From positions 1-20,396 of IMG/VR virus record IMGVR_UViG_3300025151_000392: 20,396 bases of DNA. One strand, written 5' to 3'. The DNA comes from a virus. Made by a program: the position numbers and the translations under genes. Of this stretch, positions 1 through 6,792 are shown in pieces (within the stretch, counting starts at the first letter, position 1; the number at the start of each line of letters is the position of its first letter). The notes under the pieces were generated by a model. The model was not told the origin of the DNA, made no database searches, and saw only the letters and a list, made by a program, of their open reading frames with translations.

Positions 1-1871
1 TTGGCCAAGAGTTCTAGCTCTTTGCGCTTGTAGAACTTAGTACTGCTCATCGCATCAACCACAACCCCAGCGATCTTGACTTCATCTTCTTCGCTGAGAG
101 GCGCCTTCACATTGCGCGGCGTAAACTCATTGACCTTCCACATCCCATCATCAAAGTCGAAACTGGCTAGATGTTCCTTTGGCTCCATGGCGTTACGCGC
201 CTCGTAGAAGACAGAGACATCAGGCTTTTCACCGCTGAGTTTGATACCGCTATCAAACCATCCTGCGAACACGCTGCCGCCTCGCGCCGACATGAACGAC
301 TTATCATCTGCCCGTTCTTTACCTGTATGGTGGGCAATGATCACGCTGATACCGTGCATGTCGATCAACATATCAACACGATCCAAGAGTTTGCGTATCT
401 CTGTGTTGGAGTTCTCCTCGCCATCGAAGAAGTTAATGATCGGGTCAATCATGACGAGATCTGGTTTGTGGAATGCAATCTCTTGGCTGAACTGTTCGAT
501 GTCTTGATCGCGCATCAGGTTCTTGCGTAGCCTGCCGCTGATGATCAGGTTGCTGTGCCCCATGGACAGTAGCTCTTGGTCGAACTCAAAGCGTCGATAG
601 TATGTGTCGATACGCCGCTTCAAGAACTCTGCAATGATCTCAGCCTGGAACCACATCACCTTGAGCGGACGGCTGAACTCGACATCCATGAAGTCGGTGC
701 CAGTGGTTGCCCCTGCTGCAAAGGCGCCGAGCCAGTTCGACTTACCAATCTTCGGCTTGCCCAACAGCAGCACCCGACTCTTCTGAAATATGAACGCATC
801 GCCCCAGTACTGTTCGATGCCATCGTCGGTCATAGTAGACCACTCATCAGCATTGAACGCTTGTAGCCCTAGGGGCCCTTGCTCCTGATCTTGTTCGCCA
901 TCACGCTTGAGTTCTTCGAGCGGGTCTTCTTGTGACTGAAGCTCTTTGAGATCTTCGTTGATCTCTGTCTGCCACGTTGATGTTTGCCACGCCATGATGC
1001 CTGCGTTGACATCATCTGGGTGCCGTTTGATGTGCCCGTTGACAATGCTGATCGTGGTTCGAGTAACCTCAATCAGGTCCATGGGCGGCACACAGGTTTG
1101 ATTCCAGTCTTGCGCCTTGATCAAAACCTCTCGCATACCCCAGCCTTCTTTAACCCACTTGCCGACTAGGCGCGCCAGAGTGTCGTTTCGGTTGCCCTGT
1201 TCCTTGGGTTCTTCGGTCAGTTTCTCTCGTATGCTTTCGACTTTGTTGCCGGTGTTGAAGACATGCACCTGTTGAATGTCGCCATCACCTAGGATTGGCA
1301 GATCATCCATGCCGGTCACGCCGTATGCTTTGTCGCATGACATGGTGTAACCGTGGGACGGGGCGACCATGACGTATCCGCCATCGCCTCGTACATCAAG
1401 CTTGTTCTGACCTACGCTGTTGCGGATCAGCGAACCACTGCCCAAGGAATAGAAGTAGTGCTTCCCGCCTCGAGGCGAAGTTTGTGTTAGTGGTGTTCGC
1501 GTGATGCCGCCTGCGTCTATCCATCTGACCGCATCGTCTGAGTCTGCATCGACTACGGCAAATGATATGCCCGTGATCGCTGCCCAGTTAGCGTTTGGAT
1601 ATTGGTTGTGCCATTGCGCTATCTCGTCTCTGGACGGCTGTATCTTTTGATAGTGTTGCCACTTGACTCGTGGTGTCTTTGCCCATTTGGCCTTGAGATC
1701 TTCCTCGGTATCAAATGGGTGTCTAGTCCTGAAGAACTGCGGCACCACCTCTGTTGGTGAGCCACATGGAATGATGTGCATCCCGTGCTCCCACATGGTG
1801 TGTAAGAGTTCTTCTTTTGCTTCGGGTGACATGGGCCCTTCGGAATCTGACGATAAGAAAGGCATCATCAT
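1..1871 (-). CDS. Primase-polymerase / RepA-like helicase fusion, 3' end beyond the window
   Basis: The reading frame is open for 623 codons from the ATG at 1871 to the left edge with no stop, so the C-terminus is missing. Residues about 30-172 look like a bifunctional primase-polymerase (Prim-Pol) domain: PNANWAAITG at 92-101, the acidic pair DAD at 108-110 as likely metal ligands, GGKH at 135-138, and DVRGDGGY at 159-166. Residues about 360-550 look like a RecA/RepA-type hexameric helicase (AAA_25-like): Walker A GKPKIGKS at 371-378, Walker B LVMID at 472-476, then an IIAHHTGK segment. This pairing is known in phages and plasmids that make their own replication primase-helicase. The gene starts with three ATG codons in a row; the first overlaps the stop of the 73-aa gene upstream (ATGA), and AAGGG lies just before it. 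Family assignment is firm; the role in origin-specific initiation is inferred. Confidence 0.9.
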   Translation of the reverse strand, partial: MMMPFLSSDSEGPMSPEAKEELLHTMWEHGMHIIPCGSPTEVVPQFFRTRHPFDTEEDLKAKWAKTPRVKWQHYQKIQPSRDEIAQWHNQYPNANWAAITGISFAVVDADSDDAVRWIDAGGITRTPLTQTSPRGGKHYFYSLGSGSLIRNSVGQNKLDVRGDGGYVMVAPSHGYTMSCDKAYGVTGMDDLPILGDGDIQQVHVFNTGNKVESIREKLTEEPKEQGNRNDTLARLVGKWVKEGWGMREVLIKAQDWNQTCVPPMDLIEVTRTTISIVNGHIKRHPDDVNAGIMAWQTSTWQTEINEDLKELQSQEDPLEELKRDGEQDQEQGPLGLQAFNADEWSTMTDDGIEQYWGDAFIFQKSRVLLLGKPKIGKSNWLGAFAAGATTGTDFMDVEFSRPLKVMWFQAEIIAEFLKRRIDTYYRRFEFDQELLSMGHSNLIISGRLRKNLMRDQDIEQFSQEIAFHKPDLVMIDPIINFFDGEENSNTEIRKLLDRVDMLIDMHGISVIIAHHTGKERADDKSFMSARGGSVFAGWFDSGIKLSGEKPDVSVFYEARNAMEPKEHLASFDFDDGMWKVNEFTPRNVKAPLSEEDEVKIAGVVVDAMSSTKFYKRKELELLA

Positions 1872-2089
1872 TTCACCCTTTGAACCCAGTAAGAATCTTC
1901 TTCGATCCTTCTTGACCTGACCTTCATTCCCAGTTTGTACGCAGAAGTCCTAATTGATCTGACCTCTTCTTCGCTGGTCAAAAAGATCGCGTCATTGACC
2001 TCCATTTTTGCTAAAAGCTTTTGCCATTTGCCAGACCCTTTTGTACCGTGTGGCGGCACGGGGGAGTTTTTTTCAATCACATAGCTCAT
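1868..2089 (-). CDS. Small conserved phage-type protein, function unknown (73 aa)
   Basis: A 73-residue basic protein (residues VPPHG at 11-15, KMEVNDAIFL at 28-37, then an Arg/Lys-rich stretch ending in a WVQRV tail). The layout of an N-terminal proline cluster, a MEVxD turn and a C-terminal basic strand is common to short phage proteins of unknown function that sit beside replication genes; I do not recognise a named function. A good ribosome site (AAGGAG, six bases before the ATG) supports this start. It is the first gene of a leftward operon that continues into the primase-helicase through a four-base ATGA overlap, so the two are likely translated together. A DNA- or RNA-binding role is possible given the charge, but it is only a guess. 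Confidence 0.75.
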   Translation of the reverse strand: MSYVIEKNSPVPPHGTKGSGKWQKLLAKMEVNDAIFLTSEEEVRSIRTSAYKLGMKVRSRRIEEDSYWVQRVK

Positions 2090-2236
2090 TGATGGCTCCT
2101 TATACCAGGTGCCGATACTATCTCGCCAAATTATTTAATACAATTTTTTTTATCAAAAGTGTTGCACTTTCTTTTTCCATGCGTCATATTCGGTTCCGTA
2201 GAGAGTTGAGTTGATAGATAGAAAAAGGAAAAGGAT
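2090..2236. promoter_or_regulatory. Divergent intergenic region with candidate promoters in both directions
   Basis: This 147-base gap separates the leftward primase operon from the rightward replication operon and is the only promoter-sized space in the window. It is AT-rich at 2127-2160. Leftward candidate: TTGATA at 2156-2151, 17 bases, TAATTT at 2133-2128; an alternative is TTGTAT (2143-2138), 17 bases, TAGTAT (2120-2115). Rightward candidates: TTGCAC at 2162-2167, 17 bases, CATATT at 2185-2190; or TACAAT at 2139-2144, a good -10 but with no convincing -35. All matches are moderate, so which is used is open. I found no clear operator dyad. The AT-rich core next to a primase gene could also serve as an origin, but that is inference from position alone. 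Confidence 0.5.
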
Positions 2237-2656
2237 ATGGCAAGCATTGAATGTTTGGCTAAGCAGTGGCTTGGAGCGAAAGAAAAGAAAGCAGAGATTG
2301 ATCGGTACATCCAACGGATTGAACGTGAGATTCTTGATTCAAAAGAAGCCACTGAGCTTCTAAGACCCATCCACAATGAAGGCGGCGAGAAGACTAAGGA
2401 CGGTATCACCGTTGCTATTAGTCGCACCCACGTCTGGGATCAAGCCCAGATCGATGAACTCCTAGAGGCTAAGCCTCAAAGCGAGTGGCCCTCCTTTGTT
2501 TCCCAGCACACTTCCTACAAGGTCGATATGCGCTCGTTCCAGACGTATGCCATGAATCATCCGAAGGATGCAGGCAAGTGGCACGATGCACATTCGATCA
2601 AACTCGGTGACCCTAAGGTCAAAACCATCAAGGCTGAAAACATAAAGGAGGCATAG
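2237..2656 (+). CDS. Conserved phage protein of the recombination module, function unknown (139 aa)
   Basis: First gene of the rightward operon, with an AAGGAAAAGGA ribosome site just before the ATG. Residues 8-45 are charged and probably helical (QWLGAKEKKAEIDRYI, then Glu/Lys-rich), followed by a short beta segment around DGITVAIS and a C-terminal part ending in DPKVKTIKAENIKEA. Proteins of this shape (N-terminal WxxAK helix, IERxI, then a polar C-terminus) are often found directly upstream of a Sak4-like ATPase and a DUF669 protein in phages, as here. Function is not known to me. It could be a partner of the recombinase or of the SSB. The stop lies one base before the next ATG, and the ribosome site of the next gene is inside this gene, so the two are tightly linked. 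Confidence 0.75.
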   Translation: MASIECLAKQWLGAKEKKAEIDRYIQRIEREILDSKEATELLRPIHNEGGEKTKDGITVAISRTHVWDQAQIDELLEAKPQSEWPSFVSQHTSYKVDMRSFQTYAMNHPKDAGKWHDAHSIKLGDPKVKTIKAENIKEA

Positions 2657-2657
2657 C

Positions 2658-3431
2658 ATGTCGCTACTTCAGCAAGTGACGAGCACCCGCGAAAGCGGTG
2701 GCTCAATACCGCCTGTCAGGATGAACATCCAAGGCACAGACGGTATCGGTAAAAGCACCTTTGGTGCAGGGGCTGAAAACCCTATCTTTATACAGGCAGA
2801 AGATGGCCTGTCATTCATCAGCGCCCCGCGCTTCCCTCAAGCGAACACTTGGCAAGATCTTCTTGAACAGGTGAAGACCCTTGTCATGGAAGACCATGCG
2901 TATAAAACGTTGGTGCTTGATACTACTGATGCTGCCGCAAAGCTGGGCGAAGCCCAAGTCTGTGAGCAGAACGGTTGGTCATCGGCGGCAGATCCCAAGG
3001 CAGGATACGGTGCGTTCTACGTTGCCGAAGAAAATTCTTGGGTGCATTTGTTGGCAGGCCTAAACGCGCTGCATACCCAGAAAGGTATGAACATCATCTT
3101 GTTAAGCCACGTTGCTTCCAAGGCATACAAAGATCCTGAACTGGAGCCGTATGACCGATGGGAAATGCGCTGCAACAAGAAGGTAAATGCGCTTATCAAA
3201 GATTGGGTTGATTTCAACCTGTTCGCAAACTACGAAACGCAGTTGATCAAGGATGGCCAGAAGGCCAGAGGTGTCAGCTACGGCAACCGTGGTCTGTACA
3301 CCAAGTTTGCTGCGGCATACGATGCGAAGTCTCGTATCGAACTGCCCTCCAAGCTTGAGTTTTCATGGGACAAGTTCATGGAAGCTTACACTGCAGCACT
3401 TGCTGCAAACACAAACACTGAAGCAGCTTAA
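2658..3431 (+). CDS. Sak4-like RecA-fold ATPase (AAA_24), ssDNA annealing/recombination
   Basis: A 257-residue P-loop ATPase with Walker A GTDGIGKST at 26-34, a following EDGL at 48-51, Walker B LVLDT at 85-89, and a sensor-like strand IILLSHV at 146-152. Order, spacing and length fit the short RecA-like ATPases of phages (AAA_24; Sak4 type), which are reported to promote single-strand annealing together with the phage SSB. The usual partner, a DUF669 protein, is the next gene, and an exonuclease lies further down the same operon. A near-perfect ribosome site AAAGGAGG (2644-2651) sits six bases before the ATG and fixes the start. No RecA C-terminal domain is present. I am confident about the fold and fairly confident about the recombination role; a DNA-repair ATPase of another kind is the main alternative. 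Confidence 0.85.
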   Translation: MSLLQQVTSTRESGGSIPPVRMNIQGTDGIGKSTFGAGAENPIFIQAEDGLSFISAPRFPQANTWQDLLEQVKTLVMEDHAYKTLVLDTTDAAAKLGEAQVCEQNGWSSAADPKAGYGAFYVAEENSWVHLLAGLNALHTQKGMNIILLSHVASKAYKDPELEPYDRWEMRCNKKVNALIKDWVDFNLFANYETQLIKDGQKARGVSYGNRGLYTKFAAAYDAKSRIELPSKLEFSWDKFMEAYTAALAANTNTEAA

Positions 3432-3443
3432 AGGAGCAGCATA

Positions 3444-3929
3444 ATGGGTCTATTAGATCAAGGTATCGATGTCAGCAATATTGAAGTTGGTGGCAACGAC
3501 AACACACCGTTCCCAGAAGGGGACTACACAATGGCTGCGGCATTATTCACTGAGGAGATGTCGAAGGCCGGTAACGAGATGATCAAGATTGAGTTCAACG
3601 TAGTTGGACCCACTCACGCAGGCCGTAAGATCTGGGATTATTTTGTTCTGAACAATCAGGTTGGCCTGTCTCGACTCAAGGCTTTCATCGGATCAACGGG
3701 ACAGGATGCATCTCAGTCGTTGAACACTGACATGCTTCGTGCGGCGATGGGCAAGCAGTTTACTGCAGCTATCAAAGTCGAGCCTGGCTCAGGCCAGTAC
3801 GGGCCCAGCAACAAGATTGGTGGGTACAAGTCTGGTGCCGGTGCGCCTCAGGCCCATGCTCAAACTGAGCAGCCACAGCAGGCACAAGCCACGCCAGCCC
3901 CTGGTTTGAACACCGCGAAGTGGGACTAA
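3444..3929 (+). CDS. DUF669-type single-stranded DNA-binding protein
   Basis: 161 residues. Residues 22-130 match the plan of DUF669 proteins: PFPEGDYT at 22-29, a KIEFNVVGP strand at 48-56, GRKIWDYF at 60-67, then a helix and a strand leading to the YGPSNKIGGY turn at 119-128. Phage DUF669 proteins are thought to act as ssDNA-binding proteins and are commonly encoded beside Sak4-like ATPases. The last 30 residues (131-161) are a low-complexity Ala/Gln/Pro tail ending NTAKWD. In bacterial SSB the flexible tail and its acidic tip recruit partners; this tip has a single Asp after Trp, so any partner docking would differ. The ribosome site AAAGGAG stands eight bases before the ATG. The gene is followed by about 100 bases with hairpins. 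Confidence 0.8.
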   Translation: MGLLDQGIDVSNIEVGGNDNTPFPEGDYTMAAALFTEEMSKAGNEMIKIEFNVVGPTHAGRKIWDYFVLNNQVGLSRLKAFIGSTGQDASQSLNTDMLRAAMGKQFTAAIKVEPGSGQYGPSNKIGGYKSGAGAPQAHAQTEQPQQAQATPAPGLNTAKWD

Positions 3930-3948
3930 CTTGCAGTTTGGCCGACCG

Positions 3949-3973
3949 CTCGTTGCTCTTCCCTTGCAACGAG
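3949..3973 (+). other. Hairpin downstream of the SSB gene
   Basis: An exact 8-bp inverted repeat, CTCGTTGC at 3949-3956 and GCAACGAG at 3966-3973, with a 9-base pyrimidine-rich loop, begins 19 bases after the SSB stop codon. It has no T-tract after it, so it does not look like an intrinsic terminator. A second weaker hairpin (CGCCG 3984-3988 with CGGCG 3997-4001) follows. Possible roles are mRNA 3'-end protection or a processing site that separates highly expressed SSB message from the downstream genes; these are inference. Confidence 0.5.
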
Positions 3974-4034
3974 TGATCCACAGCGCCGTTCCCGTCCGGC
4001 GTGGCCGTATGGCGGGCTAAATTTGGAGATGCTT

Positions 4035-4136
4035 GTGAGCAAAGACCACATCAAGACAGGCCTTCTTATAGGGGCTGGAATTGTTGTAGCAATAAATGTT
4101 CTGTCATTTATTTTGCTTTTGCTTGTAGGCCAATAA
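4035..4136 (+). CDS. Tiny single-pass membrane protein (33 aa, GTG start)
   Basis: A short frame between the SSB and the HTH-like gene. It begins with SKDHIKTG and then has an unbroken hydrophobic run from about residue 9 to 31 (LLIGAGIVVAIN followed by VLSFILLLLVG), long enough to cross a membrane once. The stop is TAA at 4134-4136. GGAG at 4025-4028 lies six bases before the GTG at 4035, a normal spacing; the upstream in-frame ATG at 4029 directly touches the GGAG and is less likely, though it would give 35 residues. The next gene's ribosome site follows immediately. I do not recognise it. A holin-like, antiholin-like or membrane-anchor role is possible, but no lysis genes are adjacent. Confidence 0.6.
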   Translation: MSKDHIKTGLLIGAGIVVAINVLSFILLLLVGQ

Positions 4137-4150
4137 AAAAAGGAATAAAG

Positions 4151-4690
4151 ATGGACTTACACTCTGAAAAAACAACACGCTTTGCTCGTAACGCATTGAC
4201 AAACCACATCATGGCTGCAGCCGTTACAAGCGGAGTCAAGAAGACGGCAGCGACTTTGACCATAGCCAACAGCATTGGTGTTGACCGTAAAAGCCTGAAG
4301 GACTTCATCGAAGGGACGGTGGCTAAGCCGTCCAATAGAGTCATGCAGAAGTATGTTGATTGGCTGGGAGAGAACCCAGAAAACGCTGACTCTCGTGATG
4401 AAAAGCCGCAGCCCATTGTAGCTAAAGGCACCGCTTTGTTGGTCACAGAAGACGAAATTGCAACGTTGATACATTTGTTGCAAGAAGCGGAGACGGCTAT
4501 TCATGATGACTGCAGTGGCTTTGAGGAAGACCAGGATCATGAGTGGGGCCGCGACGTTAGTGCTGCCACTTATCAGGCGCTGTATCGTCAGGAAGGTCTT
4601 TTGAAGCGGTTGAGAAGAAAGATTGAGTCGCAATCTCCGTGTCAATTCAAATGGGACGCCGAAATACAATCATTGGTTCCATTGGATTAG
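4151..4690 (+). CDS. Putative HTH DNA-binding protein (179 aa)
   Basis: Residues about 32-73 have the spacing of a Cro/C1-type helix-turn-helix: a helix TAATLTIANSIGV, the turn and recognition helix DRKSLKDFIEG, then KPSNRVMQKYVDWLG. The rest (about 97-165) is acidic and helical with a likely coiled coil (LLVTEDEIATLIHLLQEAE, later YQALYRQEGLLKRLRRKI). Such a layout suits an early phage regulator, but no target site is evident and the match is by eye. The frame is open upstream to a GTG at 4001, but that extension would run across the small membrane-protein gene in another frame. AAGGA at 4140-4144, six bases before the ATG at 4151, supports the shorter start. The next gene's ribosome site overlaps its stop codon. 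Confidence 0.7.
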   Translation: MDLHSEKTTRFARNALTNHIMAAAVTSGVKKTAATLTIANSIGVDRKSLKDFIEGTVAKPSNRVMQKYVDWLGENPENADSRDEKPQPIVAKGTALLVTEDEIATLIHLLQEAETAIHDDCSGFEEDQDHEWGRDVSAATYQALYRQEGLLKRLRRKIESQSPCQFKWDAEIQSLVPLD

Positions 4691-4704
4691 GAGAACAAAA
4701 CGCT

Positions 4705-4986
4705 ATGGATGATGAGTTCGATATCGAAATGCATTTTGAAGGCAGCAGCGAAGACCACGAATACGCCATGGATCTGATCAATAACTTGATAGAGGTCAGC
4801 GGTAAAGAGCTAGACACTCGAATCCTAATCGAGGTCATGATGGTGTATTCGCTTACTTGGAACATGGCTCATGATGATCTAGAGCTAATGTCTGAACTTC
4901 TGCCTCAGGTTATTAGCCGCATTGAAGATGGCAGTTATAAAGAAGCTGTTCAGTTCTTGCATGAGGAGGAAATGATATGTCATTAG
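4705..4986 (+). CDS. Acidic hypothetical protein (93 aa)
   Basis: 93 residues, strongly acidic and probably all helical (DDEFDIEMHFEGSSEDHEY at the start, then LINNLIEV, then a long helix LIEVMMVYSLTWNMAHDDL and a last helix to EEEMICH). I do not recognise a family. The frame also opens earlier at 4639, inside the preceding gene, but that start lacks a ribosome site; AGGAGA at 4689-4694 is ten bases before the ATG at 4705. The acidic N-terminus could mimic DNA or dock to a basic partner, which is speculation. Its end overlaps the beginning of the 59-residue gene by ten bases, and the ribosome site of that gene lies within its last codons. Confidence 0.65.
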   Translation: MDDEFDIEMHFEGSSEDHEYAMDLINNLIEVSGKELDTRILIEVMMVYSLTWNMAHDDLELMSELLPQVISRIEDGSYKEAVQFLHEEEMICH

Positions 4987-5156
4987 TCGCTGAAGACCGA
5001 TTCAAAAGTCGTAAACGTGCTGTCTTGCGATGCATAAGCAAGGTTCGTGACGCCCCTGATGATAACTGGGCCAAGCAATACTGGCAGCAAACGTATCGGA
5101 AACTGATGGAAGAGCGAAGGAATGAAGCTAAGGTACTACCAAGAAGAAGCAATTGA
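4977..5156 (+). CDS. Small basic hypothetical protein upstream of the helicase (59 aa)
   Basis: A 59-residue frame starting MSLVAEDRFKSRKRAVLRC and ending in AKVLPRRSN. It is basic and helical, with an Arg/Lys-rich first third and an aromatic stretch NWAKQYWQQTY in the middle. A strong ribosome site GAGGAGG at 4963-4969 lies seven bases before the ATG, better than those of many genes nearby, so it is very likely translated. It overlaps the end of the preceding gene by ten bases and the start of the helicase by 35 bases, in a different frame from both. This arrangement would couple its translation to the helicase. No family recognised; a helicase accessory or nucleic-acid-binding role is only suggested by charge and position. 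Confidence 0.65.
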   Translation: MSLVAEDRFKSRKRAVLRCISKVRDAPDDNWAKQYWQQTYRKLMEERRNEAKVLPRRSN

Positions 5157-6792
5157 AGCAGCACTGCACTGGTTTGATACCCAATCGACACACCCGCTAA
5201 TCGTTCTACCCACTGGGGCTGGCAAGACGGTTGTCTTTGCCAACCTCATCAAGCAACTGTTCGATGCAGAGCCTGACTGCAGAGTCTTGATCCTCGCGCA
5301 TCGACAGGAGCTTGTCACCCAGGCCGAGGACAAACTCAAGAAAGTATGGCCCTGTGCGCCATCTGGAATCCTTGCAGCCGGTCTTCGCCAGTACGAAGTC
5401 GATGGTCGTATTGTGATTGCCAGCAGAGATACGCTGGCTACACCCAAGCGGCTGGCTTCTTCTGGCCATTTCGACTACATCATCGTGGACGAGGCTCACC
5501 ATGTGGCGCCAGACCCGAAGACGCGATACCGCAAGATCTTTGACTACTTTGATGAAGAGCAGTGGACACCGCCAAAGATACTTGGTGTTACTGCTACACC
5601 ATTTCGTATGGGTCAGGGCTTCATATATGGCCTAGACGGTCAGTTTTTCTCAGGCGTAGCCTACCGCGTAGGCATCCCAGAGATGATCAAGAACGGTTAC
5701 CTGTGTCGCTTGTCGGCATACAAGGTCAGCGATGACGCTGTGATCGATGCTTCTACTGCAAGAGTGAAGTTCAAGGGCGGTGACTATCGTGAGTCAGACA
5801 TTGAGAAGCTGGCCATGGAAGATCAAACCATGCTGGCCATCGTTGCCGATTGGATCGACAAGGCGTACAGCAAGGGCAGAATGAGCAGCGTGTTCTTCTG
5901 TATCACCGTGGCTCATGCTGAAAAGATGTGCATGTACCTACGTCAGGCGGGCATCGAGGCTGCAGTTGTGACGGGTGAAACGCCCCAGGCCGAGCGCGAG
6001 GACATACTGGAACGCTTTGAAGACGGTAAGATACACGCGCTGTGTAACGTAGCTGTTCTGACTGAGGGCTGGGATGCGCCTCGTACTGACTGCATCGCAT
6101 TGCTGCGCCCCACCAAATCACTGGGCCTGTACATGCAGATCTGTGGCCGTGGTATGCGAACCTGGGGCGACAAGAAAGATTGCTTGTTGCTGGATTACGG
6201 CGAGAACATGCACCGCCATGGCTGCATTGATACTGCCAGACCTGTCACGCCCAAGGATGAAGACAAAGAGAAAGAGACAAAGATTTGGATTTGTGATTCC
6301 TGTGTGGCCGTCAACGACATGGACGATAAGCACTGTGTCGAATGTGGCGCGCCGAAGCCTGTTCCTGTCCAGCAACCCAAGCTATTTGAAGAGGAAGAGA
6401 AGGATGCTGCCGCTACTAGACAGGCGGCTCAAGGATCTGTGTTGTCTGATGAACTTGATGAACCAGCGCAGAAGCTTGAGAAGATCAAGAACATCGATTT
6501 CATCACAGCACAAAGAAAGACATCGAAGAGTGGAAACGACTACTTGAACGTTGCGTTCTCTAGCCCTAACGAATACTGGCCACAGAACATGCCCATCATG
6601 CTGGGTATGCGAGGCAAAGCAGGCTCGCTTGCAGAACGCAAATGGCGGGCCCTCACAAATAACTACGCTTGCCCAATCAACATCGATGATGCGGTTGATC
6701 AAGTGAACAATGAACATGTGCTCAGCCACATCAAACAAATAACTGTAAGAAAAGAAGGAAGGTACTGGAATGTCGTTAGCGTCCATTTTTGA
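5122..6792 (+). CDS. SF2 DEAD/DEAH-type helicase with zinc-binding insert
   Basis: A 556-residue superfamily 2 helicase that would unwind DNA or remodel forks and joints using ATP. Motif I PTGAGKT at 30-36, Ib-like LILAHR at 56-61, DEAH at 123-126, motif III TATP at 157-160, the V/VI region TEGWDAP at 314-320, and QICGRGMR at 339-346. The N-terminal RYYQEEAIEA is the usual Q-like motif. After the helicase core a CxxC...CxxC set (C391, C394, C405, C408) looks like a zinc ribbon, followed by an acidic linker and a C-terminal domain (about 455-556) of the OB-like type often attached to phage SF2 helicases. The start at 5122 is preceded by a GAAGGA ribosome site inside the 59-aa gene. The exonuclease gene starts 23 bases before its stop. 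Confidence 0.9.
   Translation: MKLRYYQEEAIEAALHWFDTQSTHPLIVLPTGAGKTVVFANLIKQLFDAEPDCRVLILAHRQELVTQAEDKLKKVWPCAPSGILAAGLRQYEVDGRIVIASRDTLATPKRLASSGHFDYIIVDEAHHVAPDPKTRYRKIFDYFDEEQWTPPKILGVTATPFRMGQGFIYGLDGQFFSGVAYRVGIPEMIKNGYLCRLSAYKVSDDAVIDASTARVKFKGGDYRESDIEKLAMEDQTMLAIVADWIDKAYSKGRMSSVFFCITVAHAEKMCMYLRQAGIEAAVVTGETPQAEREDILERFEDGKIHALCNVAVLTEGWDAPRTDCIALLRPTKSLGLYMQICGRGMRTWGDKKDCLLLDYGENMHRHGCIDTARPVTPKDEDKEKETKIWICDSCVAVNDMDDKHCVECGAPKPVPVQQPKLFEEEEKDAAATRQAAQGSVLSDELDEPAQKLEKIKNIDFITAQRKTSKSGNDYLNVAFSSPNEYWPQNMPIMLGMRGKAGSLAERKWRALTNNYACPINIDDAVDQVNNEHVLSHIKQITVRKEGRYWNVVSVHF

Noticed and set aside
171-1169. Several short plus-strand frames at 171-530, 576-866 and 984-1169
   Set aside because: All lie antisense to the continuous primase-helicase frame, which has Walker A, Walker B and Prim-Pol motifs in one reading frame to the window edge.
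3949-3973. Intrinsic terminator after the SSB gene
   Set aside because: The stem is perfect but is followed by GTGATCCACAGC rather than a run of T, so it is kept only as a hairpin.
4001-4150. N-terminal extension of the HTH-like gene to a GTG at 4001
   Set aside because: The extension has no good ribosome site, is of odd composition, and crosses a better-supported small membrane-protein frame; the ATG at 4151 has AAGGA at correct spacing.
4157-4669. Minus-strand open frame of 170 codons
   Set aside because: Antisense to the HTH-like gene, which has a proper ribosome site and fits the operon; no family features in the antisense product.
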